From Bordetella parapertussis (GTDB lineage Bacteria > Pseudomonadota > Gammaproteobacteria > Burkholderiales > Burkholderiaceae_B): 48,965 nt of DNA. A program made the translations under genes and the position numbers. Within the stretch, counting starts at the first letter, position 1, and the number at the start of each line of letters is the position of its first letter. Below the pieces are notes generated by a model. It searched no databases. It had not been told where the DNA came from and saw nothing but the letters and a program-made list of their open reading frames with translations. Shown in pieces: positions 1 to 8,115 of the stretch. Location: assembly GCA_945895265.1 (NCBI GenBank), contig CAMDEF010000028.1, positions 1 through 48,965 on the forward strand, in the 5' to 3' direction.

Positions 1-147
1 GTTACGGAGACTAGGGCTTTCTCGGCGAATTCCATCAGGGTCAGCAGACGTAAGGTCTGCACAAACAGACCGGATATAAGACTGCAACCACCTTTACTGT
101 CGATATCAAATATTTCTTGCCAAACCGGGAGGCGTTCATATAAGACA
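1..147 (-). CDS. Possible partial regulator N-terminus, off left edge
   Basis: On the minus strand one frame stays open from about position 147 to the left edge. Its last visible part reads like the first helices of a winged-helix domain (residues ...VQTLRLLTLMEFAEKALVSV). I see no convincing start codon or ribosome binding site; a GTG near position 79 is one option. IclR-type regulators often lie divergent from Bug receptor genes, which fits the position, but only about 25 residues are informative. This is a weak call and the frame may be fortuitous. Confidence 0.22.
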
Positions 148-150
148 AAC

Positions 151-1131
151 GTGAATTTTTTTTCATTGATGCTGCGTATGACGACGCTCTTGACCCTGAC
201 CCTAGTCAGCACGTTACATGCGCAAACCACCGAGTCCTTTCCTAACCGCGCCATCAAGATGGTTGTACCGTTCGGCCCCGGTAGCGGCACGGACACAGTC
301 GCCCGTGTGGTGGCCCAGCAAATGCAAACGTATCTTGGGCAACCCGTCACGGTCGAAAACCGTGCTGGCGCAAATGGCTTTATCGGCGCCGAGGCGGTCG
401 CACGCTCAGCACCCGATGGCTACACGGTGTTTGTGACTTCAGCGTCAATTCACTCGCTCAATCCGAGTCTGTTTAAAACCTTGCCCTACGACACCGAACG
501 TGATTTCGCACACGTTGGGGGGGTCATGGAAGCCTACTACACACTGTTAGTCGGCGAGACCTTACCGGTCAACAGCGTGCAAGACCTAATCGCATGGCTA
601 AAAGCAAATCCAGGTAGCGCCTCGTATGGCTGGGGTGCCACAGTGGGCCAGATCGCGGGCGCGACTTTTTTAAAGCAAACCAACACCAGCGCAACCGGAG
701 TCCCTTACAAAAGTAGCCCTCAAGCGGTCACCGATTTAATCGGAGGACAAATTAAATTTATGTTTAACGACGTGACAACGTCAAAGGCGCACTTAGGTAA
801 ACAACGCCTGAAAGCCCTCGCCGTGACATCGCCCGACCGCATCGTTGGGCTTAAAGACATACCCACCATGGCACAAGCCGGTGTCGCAGATTTTGAGGTG
901 ACGACGTGGGTAGGCATGCTGGTGCCTAAGAACACCCCACCAGCCATCATTAGCACCTTAAGTGCAGCACTGCTCAAGGCCGTCGCCTTGCCCGAGGTCG
1001 CTGCAAAGATGCAGGCCTGTTGTTCAGCTCGCATGCTCGTCAAAACCCCCGAGGAGTTTGCACAATTTATGCGCGACGATCAGAAACGTTGGGCAAAAAA
1101 GATCAGTGAGGCGGGCGTTAAGCCCGAGTAA
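151..1131 (+). CDS. Bug/TctC family periplasmic solute receptor
   Basis: Extracytoplasmic receptor of the tripartite tricarboxylate transporter (Bug) family, which binds small carboxylates in the periplasm. The 326-residue length is typical. A signal peptide ends at about residue 25 (STLHAQ). The family pattern follows: FPNRAIKMVVPFGPGSGTD near the mature N-terminus, then GQPVTVENRAGANG and APDGYT. The GTG at 151 lacks a well-spaced ribosome site; ATG codons at 169 and 178 would also leave a full signal peptide, so the start is uncertain. No TctA/TctB membrane genes follow, as is common for orphan Bug receptors in Burkholderiales. It is followed closely by a decarboxylase-like gene, probably as one transcript. 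The ligand cannot be predicted. Confidence 0.93.
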   Translation: MNFFSLMLRMTTLLTLTLVSTLHAQTTESFPNRAIKMVVPFGPGSGTDTVARVVAQQMQTYLGQPVTVENRAGANGFIGAEAVARSAPDGYTVFVTSASIHSLNPSLFKTLPYDTERDFAHVGGVMEAYYTLLVGETLPVNSVQDLIAWLKANPGSASYGWGATVGQIAGATFLKQTNTSATGVPYKSSPQAVTDLIGGQIKFMFNDVTTSKAHLGKQRLKALAVTSPDRIVGLKDIPTMAQAGVADFEVTTWVGMLVPKNTPPAIISTLSAALLKAVALPEVAAKMQACCSARMLVKTPEEFAQFMRDDQKRWAKKISEAGVKPE

Positions 1132-1164
1132 CGCCCCGCCACCCATCGATACCGGAGAATGAAC

Positions 1165-1914
1165 ATGAACGATCGACTCGAACTACGTGCCCTTGGCCAA
1201 AGCAAGCAATACGAACTCTTCGGAGATACCCCACCAGAAAGTGGCCACGCAGCGTTCGATCAATTTGAGCAAGAATTCGTCTTTGGTCGGGTTTGGTCGA
1301 GACCGGGACTTGACTTAGTTTCGCGAATGATTGCGACCCTTTCGGCCCTTTGCGTTGGCCGCAGGCTCTCGTCGCTCGAGCATTATATCGATGCGGCGCT
1401 CGATGCTGGCTTAAGCGCTCAAACCATTAACGAAATATTTATGCAATGTGGCATCTATGCGGGATTTTCAACGACAACAAAAGAGTGTTTGACTCTGACG
1501 CAACGAGTCTTTGACGCCAGAGGCGTATCGCTGCCAATGGCCGCAAGCCGAGACGATCCCTTGGCGCTCGTTGCCGCTCGTGGTCGAGAGGTCATGACAA
1601 CCCTGCACGCCGAGCGTCGACATGTCGGTTATGCCAACCCCGAAAACTCGATCGCCTCAACGTTTTACCCCGATGTCGTTCAGTTTTGCTACGGCGAACT
1701 CTGGAAACGCCCAGGCATGGAAATGCGTGAGCGTGCCATCTGTGCGATTGCCTCATTTACCGCCTTAACGTTTTCAGGCTTGGTCACTAAGTTTTCGAAA
1801 GCAGGTTTGAACTGTGGTCTGACTCAAGCCGAAGTGGTCGAGGTGGTGATTCAAACGGGTCCGTATACAGGTCTTGCCCCCGTGCTGATGGGCTTAAGCG
1901 CACTAAGTGCGTAA
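1165..1914 (+). CDS. Carboxymuconolactone decarboxylase-like protein (two AhpD-like halves)
   Basis: Member of the carboxymuconolactone decarboxylase/AhpD-like superfamily. The protein contains two copies of the helical domain, each opening with a WxRPGxxxxxR-type segment (WSRPGLDLVSRMIATLSAL and WKRPGMEMRERAICAIASF) and ending in a GPYxG or GIYAGF-like helix. No CxxC pair typical of AhpD peroxidases is visible, so a decarboxylase or lactone role is more likely than peroxidase activity. I prefer the ATG at 1165 because GGAG at 1154 is 7 bases upstream; the ATG at 1159 is too close to it. It lies 33 bases after the Bug gene, suggesting co-transcription. The exact substrate is unknown. Confidence 0.85.
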   Translation: MNDRLELRALGQSKQYELFGDTPPESGHAAFDQFEQEFVFGRVWSRPGLDLVSRMIATLSALCVGRRLSSLEHYIDAALDAGLSAQTINEIFMQCGIYAGFSTTTKECLTLTQRVFDARGVSLPMAASRDDPLALVAARGREVMTTLHAERRHVGYANPENSIASTFYPDVVQFCYGELWKRPGMEMRERAICAIASFTALTFSGLVTKFSKAGLNCGLTQAEVVEVVIQTGPYTGLAPVLMGLSALSA

Positions 1915-1980
1915 CCAACCCGTCACCTATGAACGACTCAGTTTGTTGATCAACACCACTTTCGCGACACACAAAATAAA

Positions 1981-3558
1981 ATGAAAAAATCTATCAAATG
2001 TCTTGCAGCGACCGCTGCACTGAGCTCGCTCTTTAGCTTTCACGCCGCAGCCGAGATTACTCGGCTCGAGATCACCTCAACCCAGCCATACGGCACCTTT
2101 CGCTCCGGCAGCTACAACATCATCCACGCAACGCTATACGGCCAGCTCTCGCCCAAAGAGAAGATTCCTGGCCTAGAGAAAGCCCCTCTTAATGAAGCGG
2201 GGCAAGTTGAGTATTCGACCAAGCTCGTGCTCACAATACCAACCGACAAGTCGCGCGGCAACGGCGCTCTGTTGATTGATGTACCCAATCGGGGTAAGGC
2301 TTACGCCAGTGCGCTCTACAACTCACCGCGCGACGAACCCTTTCAATCCGGTACCTTTGAGCAAGGCACCGGTTTTTTACAGGACAACGGTTTTTCAGTT
2401 GCAGAGGTCTACTGGGAGCTCGGTCATGGCGCGAACCTCCCCTCGTTCATCGACACGGATAACCAGAGAAAGTACGTCGAAGGCGTCGGTTTTGCCATCA
2501 CGCGCGATGCAGGGATTTTTCTCGCCCATGCCGCACAGGATTCAAAAGGCAACCAGAATCCACTTGCTGGGATGATTAGCCGCACTCTGGCTAGCGGTAA
2601 ATCGCAAACGGGAAGATTTCTGAAAAGCTTTTTACTAAACGGCTTCAATATGGCAGGTCCACAGCGCGTCTTTGATGGCATGCACGTCTTTGTTTCAGGA
2701 TCTGGACTGTTGCCTATTATGCAGACGGGTAGCGGCCCTGCCTCTAGCGGAAACGGCACACCTAGCTTTACCAATCCCGAATTGCCTGGCGTGCACGATG
2801 GCTTGTTAACGATCGGTGAGATCACCGCTCAGGTTGTCGCTCGGGGTGAGGTTGCACCGAAGATGATGCTCATCACGACCTCCACTGACTATTACTCGCT
2901 ACGCGCGTCACTAGGGCGCACGGGCGCAGAAGGCCACGCCGATCAAGCGCTTCCAGCGAACGTCCGGATGTACGACATCGCGAGTTCATCCCATGTACTG
3001 ATCCCTCTCAAACCGCCTCACTGCAACCTGTTGCCAGGTACGCTTGACTGGACACCCGTGTCGCGCGCTACCTTCTTACGCCTGGACCAATGGGTGGGCT
3101 CAAACGCTCCACCGCCAGCTACTCAACTGATGGCCCTGGAGCGGGCCTCAGCGACTCCAGCGACGCTTAAGGCACCAAACAATCTACCCAACGCCGTGAT
3201 TCAGGTTCCCAAATTAGATGCGGATGGCAACGCCTTGGGCGGCGTGCGGCTCCCAGACTTGGTAGCCCCTTTGGGCACGCACGGTGGTCAAAACGCTCCT
3301 GAGACACGCTGCAGCTTGATGGGCTCTTACATACCTTTTGCAAAAGATGCCGCCCAACGCACTGCCGCCAATGACTCGAGGCTTTCAGTGGCCGAGCGTT
3401 ATAAGAATCGCGATGATTACGTCAATCGCATTCGGGGTGCTGCGCTCAATTTGCTCGAGAGCGGTTTTCTCTTGCAAGATGATGCGGCTGTGATCGTTCA
3501 AGCGGCCTCGGCCACCAGAGCCTTTGGGGAGCTCAAACCCAACCCCAATGCCCGCTAA
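1981..3558 (+). CDS. Secreted alpha/beta hydrolase domain protein (Abhydrolase_10-like)
   Basis: A 525-residue exported protein with a signal peptide ending near AAAEIT (about residue 25). The body resembles the large secreted 'alpha/beta hydrolase domain' family: early RLEITSTQPYGTFRSGSY, then LLIDVPNRGKA, a segment with ASGKSQTGRFLKSFLLNGFN that contains the GxSQxG nucleophile elbow (GKSQTG), and a C-terminal LPDLVAPLGTHGGQN region. Members of this family are uncharacterised or esterase-like. It follows the decarboxylase-like gene by 66 bases and may belong to the same unit. Cellular location is inferred as periplasm. Family assignment is by recalled pattern, not by alignment. Confidence 0.8.
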   Translation: MKKSIKCLAATAALSSLFSFHAAAEITRLEITSTQPYGTFRSGSYNIIHATLYGQLSPKEKIPGLEKAPLNEAGQVEYSTKLVLTIPTDKSRGNGALLIDVPNRGKAYASALYNSPRDEPFQSGTFEQGTGFLQDNGFSVAEVYWELGHGANLPSFIDTDNQRKYVEGVGFAITRDAGIFLAHAAQDSKGNQNPLAGMISRTLASGKSQTGRFLKSFLLNGFNMAGPQRVFDGMHVFVSGSGLLPIMQTGSGPASSGNGTPSFTNPELPGVHDGLLTIGEITAQVVARGEVAPKMMLITTSTDYYSLRASLGRTGAEGHADQALPANVRMYDIASSSHVLIPLKPPHCNLLPGTLDWTPVSRATFLRLDQWVGSNAPPPATQLMALERASATPATLKAPNNLPNAVIQVPKLDADGNALGGVRLPDLVAPLGTHGGQNAPETRCSLMGSYIPFAKDAAQRTAANDSRLSVAERYKNRDDYVNRIRGAALNLLESGFLLQDDAAVIVQAASATRAFGELKPNPNAR

Positions 3559-3758
3559 AAACTAGATAAGTCAGGTCAAGTACCGCTACGCTTGGGCCCT
3601 AGAACCGTGCCGAAACATTACGCCAACCTGACAAAACTCACCTCTAAACTTTCTGATGCTAGGGAATAACCCTAGATCATTCGATGGTGCAGAGAACTAT
3701 ACTGACTAGCCATGTTTTTAAATGTCATCAGATCGTTTATTTCAGTGAGGAGACCTTC

Positions 3759-4895
3759 ATGAGTGTCATTAAGCCAGCAGTCAATGCGGTAAAAGCTCGC
3801 CGTAAATTTCTAACCGGCGCCACAGCAGCCGGTGCAGGCATGGCTACCTTGGGTTTCCCCATGGTGTCAAATGCCCAGACCGTAAACTTTCGCTTCCAGT
3901 CAACCTGGCCCGCGAAAGATATTTTTCACGAGTACGCACTCGACTATGCAAACAAAGTGAATTCGATGTCTGGCGGACGTCTCAAAATCGATGTGCTGCC
4001 GAGCGGCTCTGTCGTGGGCGCCTTTAACTTGCTCGATGCAGTCTCGAGCGGCACGCTTGACGGCGGCCATGGCGTCTTGGCCTATTGGTATGGCAAGAGC
4101 CCAGCCTTGGCGCTTTGGGGTTCTGGTCCTGCCTTTGGTATGGATCCAAACATGCTGATCGCTTGGCATCAATACGGCGGCGGCAAGCAGTTACTTGAAA
4201 AAATCTATGCAAACTTAAAGATGGACGTTGTGTCTTTTGTTTACGGTCCAATGCCAACTCAGCCACTTGGCTGGTTTAAAAAGCCCGTCACCAAGACCGA
4301 AGACTTTAAAGGCCTCAAGTTCCGCACCGTTGGTCTTTCGATTGAAATCTTTAACGCCATGGGCGCATCGGTTCAGGCGTTGCCTGGTGCAGATATTGTT
4401 CCAGCAATGGATCGCGGCGTGCTCGACGCAGCTGAATTTAATAACGCGTCGTCCGATCGCACCTTAGGTTTTGCTGACGTATCAAAAGTGTGCATGCTGC
4501 AAAGTTTTCATCAAAGCGCCGAACAATTCGAGATTCTGTTTAACAAAAAGAAATACGATGCCTTACCCGCTGAATTGAGATCAATTATTGGGATTGCGTC
4601 TGAAGCTGCTTCTGCCGAGATGTCTTGGAAAGCCGTTGATCGCTACTCAGCTGACTTCGTGAAACTGCAAACTGAAGACAAAGTACGTTTCTACCAGACC
4701 CCTAAGTCAATTCTTGAAGACCAACTCAAAGCGTGGGATGTCATCATCGCCAAAAAATCAGCTGAAAATGCTGACTTCAAAACGGTGCTTGAATCACAAC
4801 GCGAATTTGCTCGCCGCGCAGGTCGGTGGCAGAACTTCACCAACGTTGATTACAAAATGGCCTACGACCATTACTTTGCACCCAAGAAGTCTTAA
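3759..4895 (+). CDS. dctP: TRAP transporter substrate-binding protein, DctP family
   Basis: Periplasmic receptor of a TRAP transporter. The ATG at 3759 is chosen: GAGG/GGAG lies just upstream and it yields a clear Tat signal, ARRKFLTGATAAGAG, at residues 13-27 followed by a cut near SNAQT. The reading frame extends 25 codons further upstream but that part looks non-coding. The mature protein (FRFQSTWPAKDIFHEYA..., ...GADIVPAMDRGVLDAAEF) resembles the TakP-like group that binds keto acids and related carboxylates. At 378 residues it is somewhat longer than classic DctP. Export by Tat is typical of this subgroup. A terminator directly follows, then the two membrane subunits, so the operon is complete. 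The substrate is inferred to be a carboxylate. Confidence 0.95.
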   Translation: MSVIKPAVNAVKARRKFLTGATAAGAGMATLGFPMVSNAQTVNFRFQSTWPAKDIFHEYALDYANKVNSMSGGRLKIDVLPSGSVVGAFNLLDAVSSGTLDGGHGVLAYWYGKSPALALWGSGPAFGMDPNMLIAWHQYGGGKQLLEKIYANLKMDVVSFVYGPMPTQPLGWFKKPVTKTEDFKGLKFRTVGLSIEIFNAMGASVQALPGADIVPAMDRGVLDAAEFNNASSDRTLGFADVSKVCMLQSFHQSAEQFEILFNKKKYDALPAELRSIIGIASEAASAEMSWKAVDRYSADFVKLQTEDKVRFYQTPKSILEDQLKAWDVIIAKKSAENADFKTVLESQREFARRAGRWQNFTNVDYKMAYDHYFAPKKS

Positions 4896-4916
4896 GCAAA
4901 ATCGGTGTTAAACGAT

Positions 4917-4949
4917 AATCCGGATAGTGATCTATCCGGATTATTTTTT
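4917..4949 (+). terminator. Strong intra-operon terminator between dctP and dctQ
   Basis: Perfect 11-bp stem AATCCGGATAG / CTATCCGGATT with a TGAT loop at 4928-4931, followed directly by ATTTTTTG. It lies 21 bases after the receptor stop codon and 30 bases before the small permease start. Such a partial terminator would leave the receptor expressed more highly than the membrane subunits. Confidence 0.85.
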
Positions 4950-4978
4950 GCCGTTAAATAGTAGAGCCAAAGCAGATC

Positions 4979-5662
4979 ATGGATTCAAAAAAAGATTTTA
5001 AAAAACTGATGCTCGTCGTTGATCAGATCAGTACGTTCGTTGGAAAGGGTTCAGGGTGGTTAATTATCCTGTTGATGGTGATGGTATGTATTGATGTCTT
5101 TAGACGCTACGTACTCAATGCCCCCTCGGCGTGGATCGGTGAGCTATCCGTGATGTCGTATGGCGCCGTCATTATGTTGTCGGGTGCGTACACGCTTGCC
5201 CAAAATGGCCATGTCCGTGGCGATTTTTTATACGGATCCATGAAGCCGCGCACACAAGCCACTTTTGATTTGATTTTATACATCGTTTTTTTTCTCCCCG
5301 GTGTCACAGCGCTGTGCTACGCCGGTTACACCTTTGCGGCTGACTCATGGCGGATTGGCGAGCACACAACGCAAATCGCAAACGGGCCGCCCGTCTACCA
5401 CTTTAAGTCTTTGATTCCAATCGCCGGTGGCTTCTTGCTTCTGCAAGGCTTTATCGAGATGATTCGTTGCGTAGTTTGCCTCAATACCGGCGAATGGCCA
5501 GCGCGCTTAAAAGACGCCGAAGAGATTGATGTGGTCGAACAGCAACTGCAAGCGTCAACCTATGTTGACGAAGAATCAAAAAATATGGCCATTGCTCGTG
5601 CCAAGACGATTGATGAAGAGGCCCACCATCGCATTGGTGGCCTGAAAGGAGAAAAATCATGA
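4979..5662 (+). CDS. dctQ: TRAP transporter small permease, DctQ family
   Basis: Small membrane subunit of the TRAP transporter. Four hydrophobic segments are visible (about residues 21-42, 56-75, 94-115 and 139-160), with the family-typical VMVCIDVFRRYVLNAPSAWIGELS between the first two. At 227 residues it is longer than most DctQ proteins (about 160-190): the last 60 residues form a charged, probably cytoplasmic tail rich in E, D, K and R. It overlaps the large permease by 4 bases (ATGA), implying coupled translation. The start at 4979 is the only ATG that keeps the first membrane segment; its ribosome site is weak. Confidence 0.93.
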   Translation: MDSKKDFKKLMLVVDQISTFVGKGSGWLIILLMVMVCIDVFRRYVLNAPSAWIGELSVMSYGAVIMLSGAYTLAQNGHVRGDFLYGSMKPRTQATFDLILYIVFFLPGVTALCYAGYTFAADSWRIGEHTTQIANGPPVYHFKSLIPIAGGFLLLQGFIEMIRCVVCLNTGEWPARLKDAEEIDVVEQQLQASTYVDEESKNMAIARAKTIDEEAHHRIGGLKGEKS

Positions 5663-7539
5663 GCGATCCGTATCTTGGCCTCTTGATGCTGTGCCTAATC
5701 GTTGTCGTGATTATGTTGGGCTTTCCCACCGCCTTTACCTTGATGGGCTTAGGCATGGCCTTTGGTTTTTTTGCCTTTTACGACCCAAGCGACGTTTGGA
5801 CAAACAATAAAATTTTCACGCTGATGGTTCAACGTACTTACGGGGGGATGACGAACGACACGTTATTGTCAATCCCACTCTTTGTGCTGATGGGCTACGT
5901 CATGGAACGGGGCGCCCTGGTCGACAAAATGTTTCATAGCGTGCAGCTCGCGTTTCGAGGTATGCCAGCCTCGCTAGCGGTTGCGACCTTGGTGATTTGC
6001 ACGTTCTGGGGAATTGCTAGTGGCTTAGTAGGTGCAGTCGTGGTTCTGATGGGCGTGATTGCCCTTAAGCCGATGCTCAACGCTGGCTACGATATTCGTC
6101 TGGCCAGCGGCGTGATTACTGCTGGCGGCACGCTTGGCATTTTGATCCCTCCCTCTGTGATGATTATTGTGTACGCAGCAGTCGCCGGCCAATCGGTCGT
6201 CAAACTCTACGCTGCAGCAATGCTGCCAGGGTTTTTTCTGGCGCTACTGTACTTAGTCTATGTGATTGGCTGGGCACTAATTGACCCAAAAATTGCGCCT
6301 AAGCTGCCTCCTGAAATGCTGAAGGTACCGATCCCTACTTCAGTAGCCTTTTTGCGCGACCACTATTCAACGAACTTTTTTGTGGCAACAATCAAAGCGG
6401 CCTTTGCACCCAGCCCGTTATTGAACGCCCCTGAAGGGACGCGAATTTCCTACGGTCGCATTATCAAGAATTTGATTTCTGCGCTCTTCCCGTTGATCAT
6501 GACTGTCGCGCTGATCGCCGGCACTTGGTGGTATGTCGTCATACATCCCAAGGCCCAGTTCGATGAGGCGCAAGCTGTACTGGTCTTATCTAAGCCGTTA
6601 CCTGGCCCCACCACCTCAGCCCCAGCCAAGCCGCAAGAAGAAACGTTGGTCGAAATCGGTGCTGAAACCACTTCAAGCTCACGCTCTTCAAGTAACAGTG
6701 GTGGTGGTCTGATTGCGTTGGATGCGGATCCCGATAATGCTGATAGCCAAAAACCAGATGTCTACACGCCCCCTTCGAATAGTTTCTACTGGTATTTTGG
6801 GGTCACGAGCTTTTTGACCCTATTGCTGCTAATTAACTATTACCGCAAGTTGAGAGACGAGCAATTTGAAATTCTCAAGCTTCTCGTCGAGTCAGTGATG
6901 CCTTTGGGTATTTTGACGGTCGTGGTGCTTGCAGTGATTTTGCTCGGCATCACGACGGCAACTGAATCAGCGGCCATCGGTGCGGCGGGGGCGTTCTTAC
7001 TTGCCTGGTCCTCGGGGTCGTTTACCTTTGAACGCATGAAGCAAGCCGTATTCTTGACCACAAAAACGACCTCAATGGTCTGCTGGTTATTTGTTGGCTC
7101 GGCCTTGTTTTCAGCAGTGTTTGCGATTTTGGGTGGCCAACAGATCATCGAGAGCTGGGTGTTAGGGATGAACCTATCGCCGTTGCAATTTATGTTGCTC
7201 TCGCAGGCCTTGATCTTTGTTCTCGGTTGGCCGCTTGAGTGGACCGAAATCATTGTGATTTTTGTGCCAATCTTTTTGCCCATGCTGTCGCACTTTAATA
7301 TCGATCCGATCCTTTGGGGCACACTTGTCTTTGTAAACTTGCAAGCCGCATTCTTGTCACCGCCGGTCGCGATGTCAGCGTTCTATCTCAAAGGCGTTGC
7401 GCCCCCACATGTCACGTTGAATCAGATTTTTGCAGGCATGATGCCTTATATGTTTATCGTGATTATTTGCATGGCAATCATGTACGCATGGCCCGGCATG
7501 GCGCTGTGGCTCCCTAAATATCTTTATGGTGGTGGTTAA
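5659..7539 (+). CDS. dctM: TRAP transporter large permease, DctM family, with long insertion
   Basis: Large transmembrane subunit that carries the sodium-coupled transport. The N-terminal half is typical: MLGFPTAFTLMGLGMAFG, then MTNDTLLSIPLFVLMGYVMERG, then GILIPPSVMIIVYA. The C-terminal half continues from ITTATESAAIGAAGAFLLA through FLSPPVAMSAFYLKGVAPP. At 626 residues it is about 190 longer than a standard DctM. The extra part, about residues 215-400, contains one added membrane segment near 276-294, a hydrophilic low-complexity linker with SSSRSSSNSGGG near 335-350, and another membrane segment near 376-395. AAAGGAG precedes the ATG at good spacing. Long DctM proteins of this kind occur in TakP-type TRAP systems, so the insertion may be subfamily-specific. 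Confidence 0.93.
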   Translation: MSDPYLGLLMLCLIVVVIMLGFPTAFTLMGLGMAFGFFAFYDPSDVWTNNKIFTLMVQRTYGGMTNDTLLSIPLFVLMGYVMERGALVDKMFHSVQLAFRGMPASLAVATLVICTFWGIASGLVGAVVVLMGVIALKPMLNAGYDIRLASGVITAGGTLGILIPPSVMIIVYAAVAGQSVVKLYAAAMLPGFFLALLYLVYVIGWALIDPKIAPKLPPEMLKVPIPTSVAFLRDHYSTNFFVATIKAAFAPSPLLNAPEGTRISYGRIIKNLISALFPLIMTVALIAGTWWYVVIHPKAQFDEAQAVLVLSKPLPGPTTSAPAKPQEETLVEIGAETTSSSRSSSNSGGGLIALDADPDNADSQKPDVYTPPSNSFYWYFGVTSFLTLLLLINYYRKLRDEQFEILKLLVESVMPLGILTVVVLAVILLGITTATESAAIGAAGAFLLAWSSGSFTFERMKQAVFLTTKTTSMVCWLFVGSALFSAVFAILGGQQIIESWVLGMNLSPLQFMLLSQALIFVLGWPLEWTEIIVIFVPIFLPMLSHFNIDPILWGTLVFVNLQAAFLSPPVAMSAFYLKGVAPPHVTLNQIFAGMMPYMFIVIICMAIMYAWPGMALWLPKYLYGGG

Positions 7540-7546
7540 AACCAAT

Positions 7547-8014
7547 ATGTCAGCAGAAGCCAAAATCAAAGAACTGGGGCTGCAATTGCCCACGCCCCCT
7601 GTGCCCGTCGCAAGCTATGTGCCTTGGCGCAGGGCCGGGCAATTGCTTTATCTCTCAGGCCAAGGGCCGCGCGATGACGCTGGCAACATCAGCGTCGGGC
7701 GCTTAGGTCGCGACTGCTCAGTCGAACGCGGCTACGCCGATGCGCGGCGCGTAGGGTTGCAACTTTTATCCACAATACGCGCAGCAGTTGGTTCGCTCGA
7801 TCATGTCGAAGCAGTCATCAAACTGTTAGGCATGGTCAACGCCGAACCCGACTTTGGCGAGCAGCCCCAAGTGATTAACGGCTGTTCTGATGTGCTGATT
7901 GAGGTACTTGGTGAGCGCGGTAAACATGCCCGCTCAGCGGTTGGCATGGGCTCACTACCAAATGCAATGACCGTTGAGGTTGAGGTGATTATTTTAATAA
8001 AAGACGGGTTTTAG
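7547..8014 (+). CDS. RidA (YjgF/YER057c/UK114) family protein
   Basis: Cytosolic RidA-superfamily protein; the founding member deaminates reactive enamine/imine intermediates of amino acid metabolism. The sequence begins KIKELGLQLPTPPVPVASYVP, then LYLSGQGPRDDAG, and ends with VGMGSLPNAMTVEVEVI, where the usual catalytic Arg position of RidA (RxxxxVxxLP) is replaced by a HARSAVGMGSLP arrangement. At about 155 residues it belongs to the longer YjgF-like groups whose role is less clear. I use the ATG at 7547; the TTG/ATG at 7526 lies inside the dctM end. It sits 7 bases after dctM and is probably co-transcribed, suggesting a nitrogen-containing or keto-acid substrate for the operon. Confidence 0.9.
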   Translation: MSAEAKIKELGLQLPTPPVPVASYVPWRRAGQLLYLSGQGPRDDAGNISVGRLGRDCSVERGYADARRVGLQLLSTIRAAVGSLDHVEAVIKLLGMVNAEPDFGEQPQVINGCSDVLIEVLGERGKHARSAVGMGSLPNAMTVEVEVIILIKDGF

Positions 8015-8019
8015 TCTTT

Positions 8020-8059
8020 GGTAGCTTAGCTTTCGCGATTTAAAATCGCGGCAGCTACC
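8020..8059 (+). other. Nested hairpin after the ridA-like gene
   Basis: Two-part inverted repeat: outer arms GGTAGCT / AGCTACC (8020-8026, 8053-8059) enclosing CGCGATTT A AAATCGCG (8034-8050). No T-run follows, so it is not a classical intrinsic terminator. It could protect the 3' end of the TRAP transcript or mark the boundary before the monooxygenase gene. Confidence 0.5.
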
Positions 8060-8115
8060 ACTGCCGCGGTGCTTGTGGTATTTTAAAGGTCTCACAAAAC
8101 CTATACAGACAAGCC

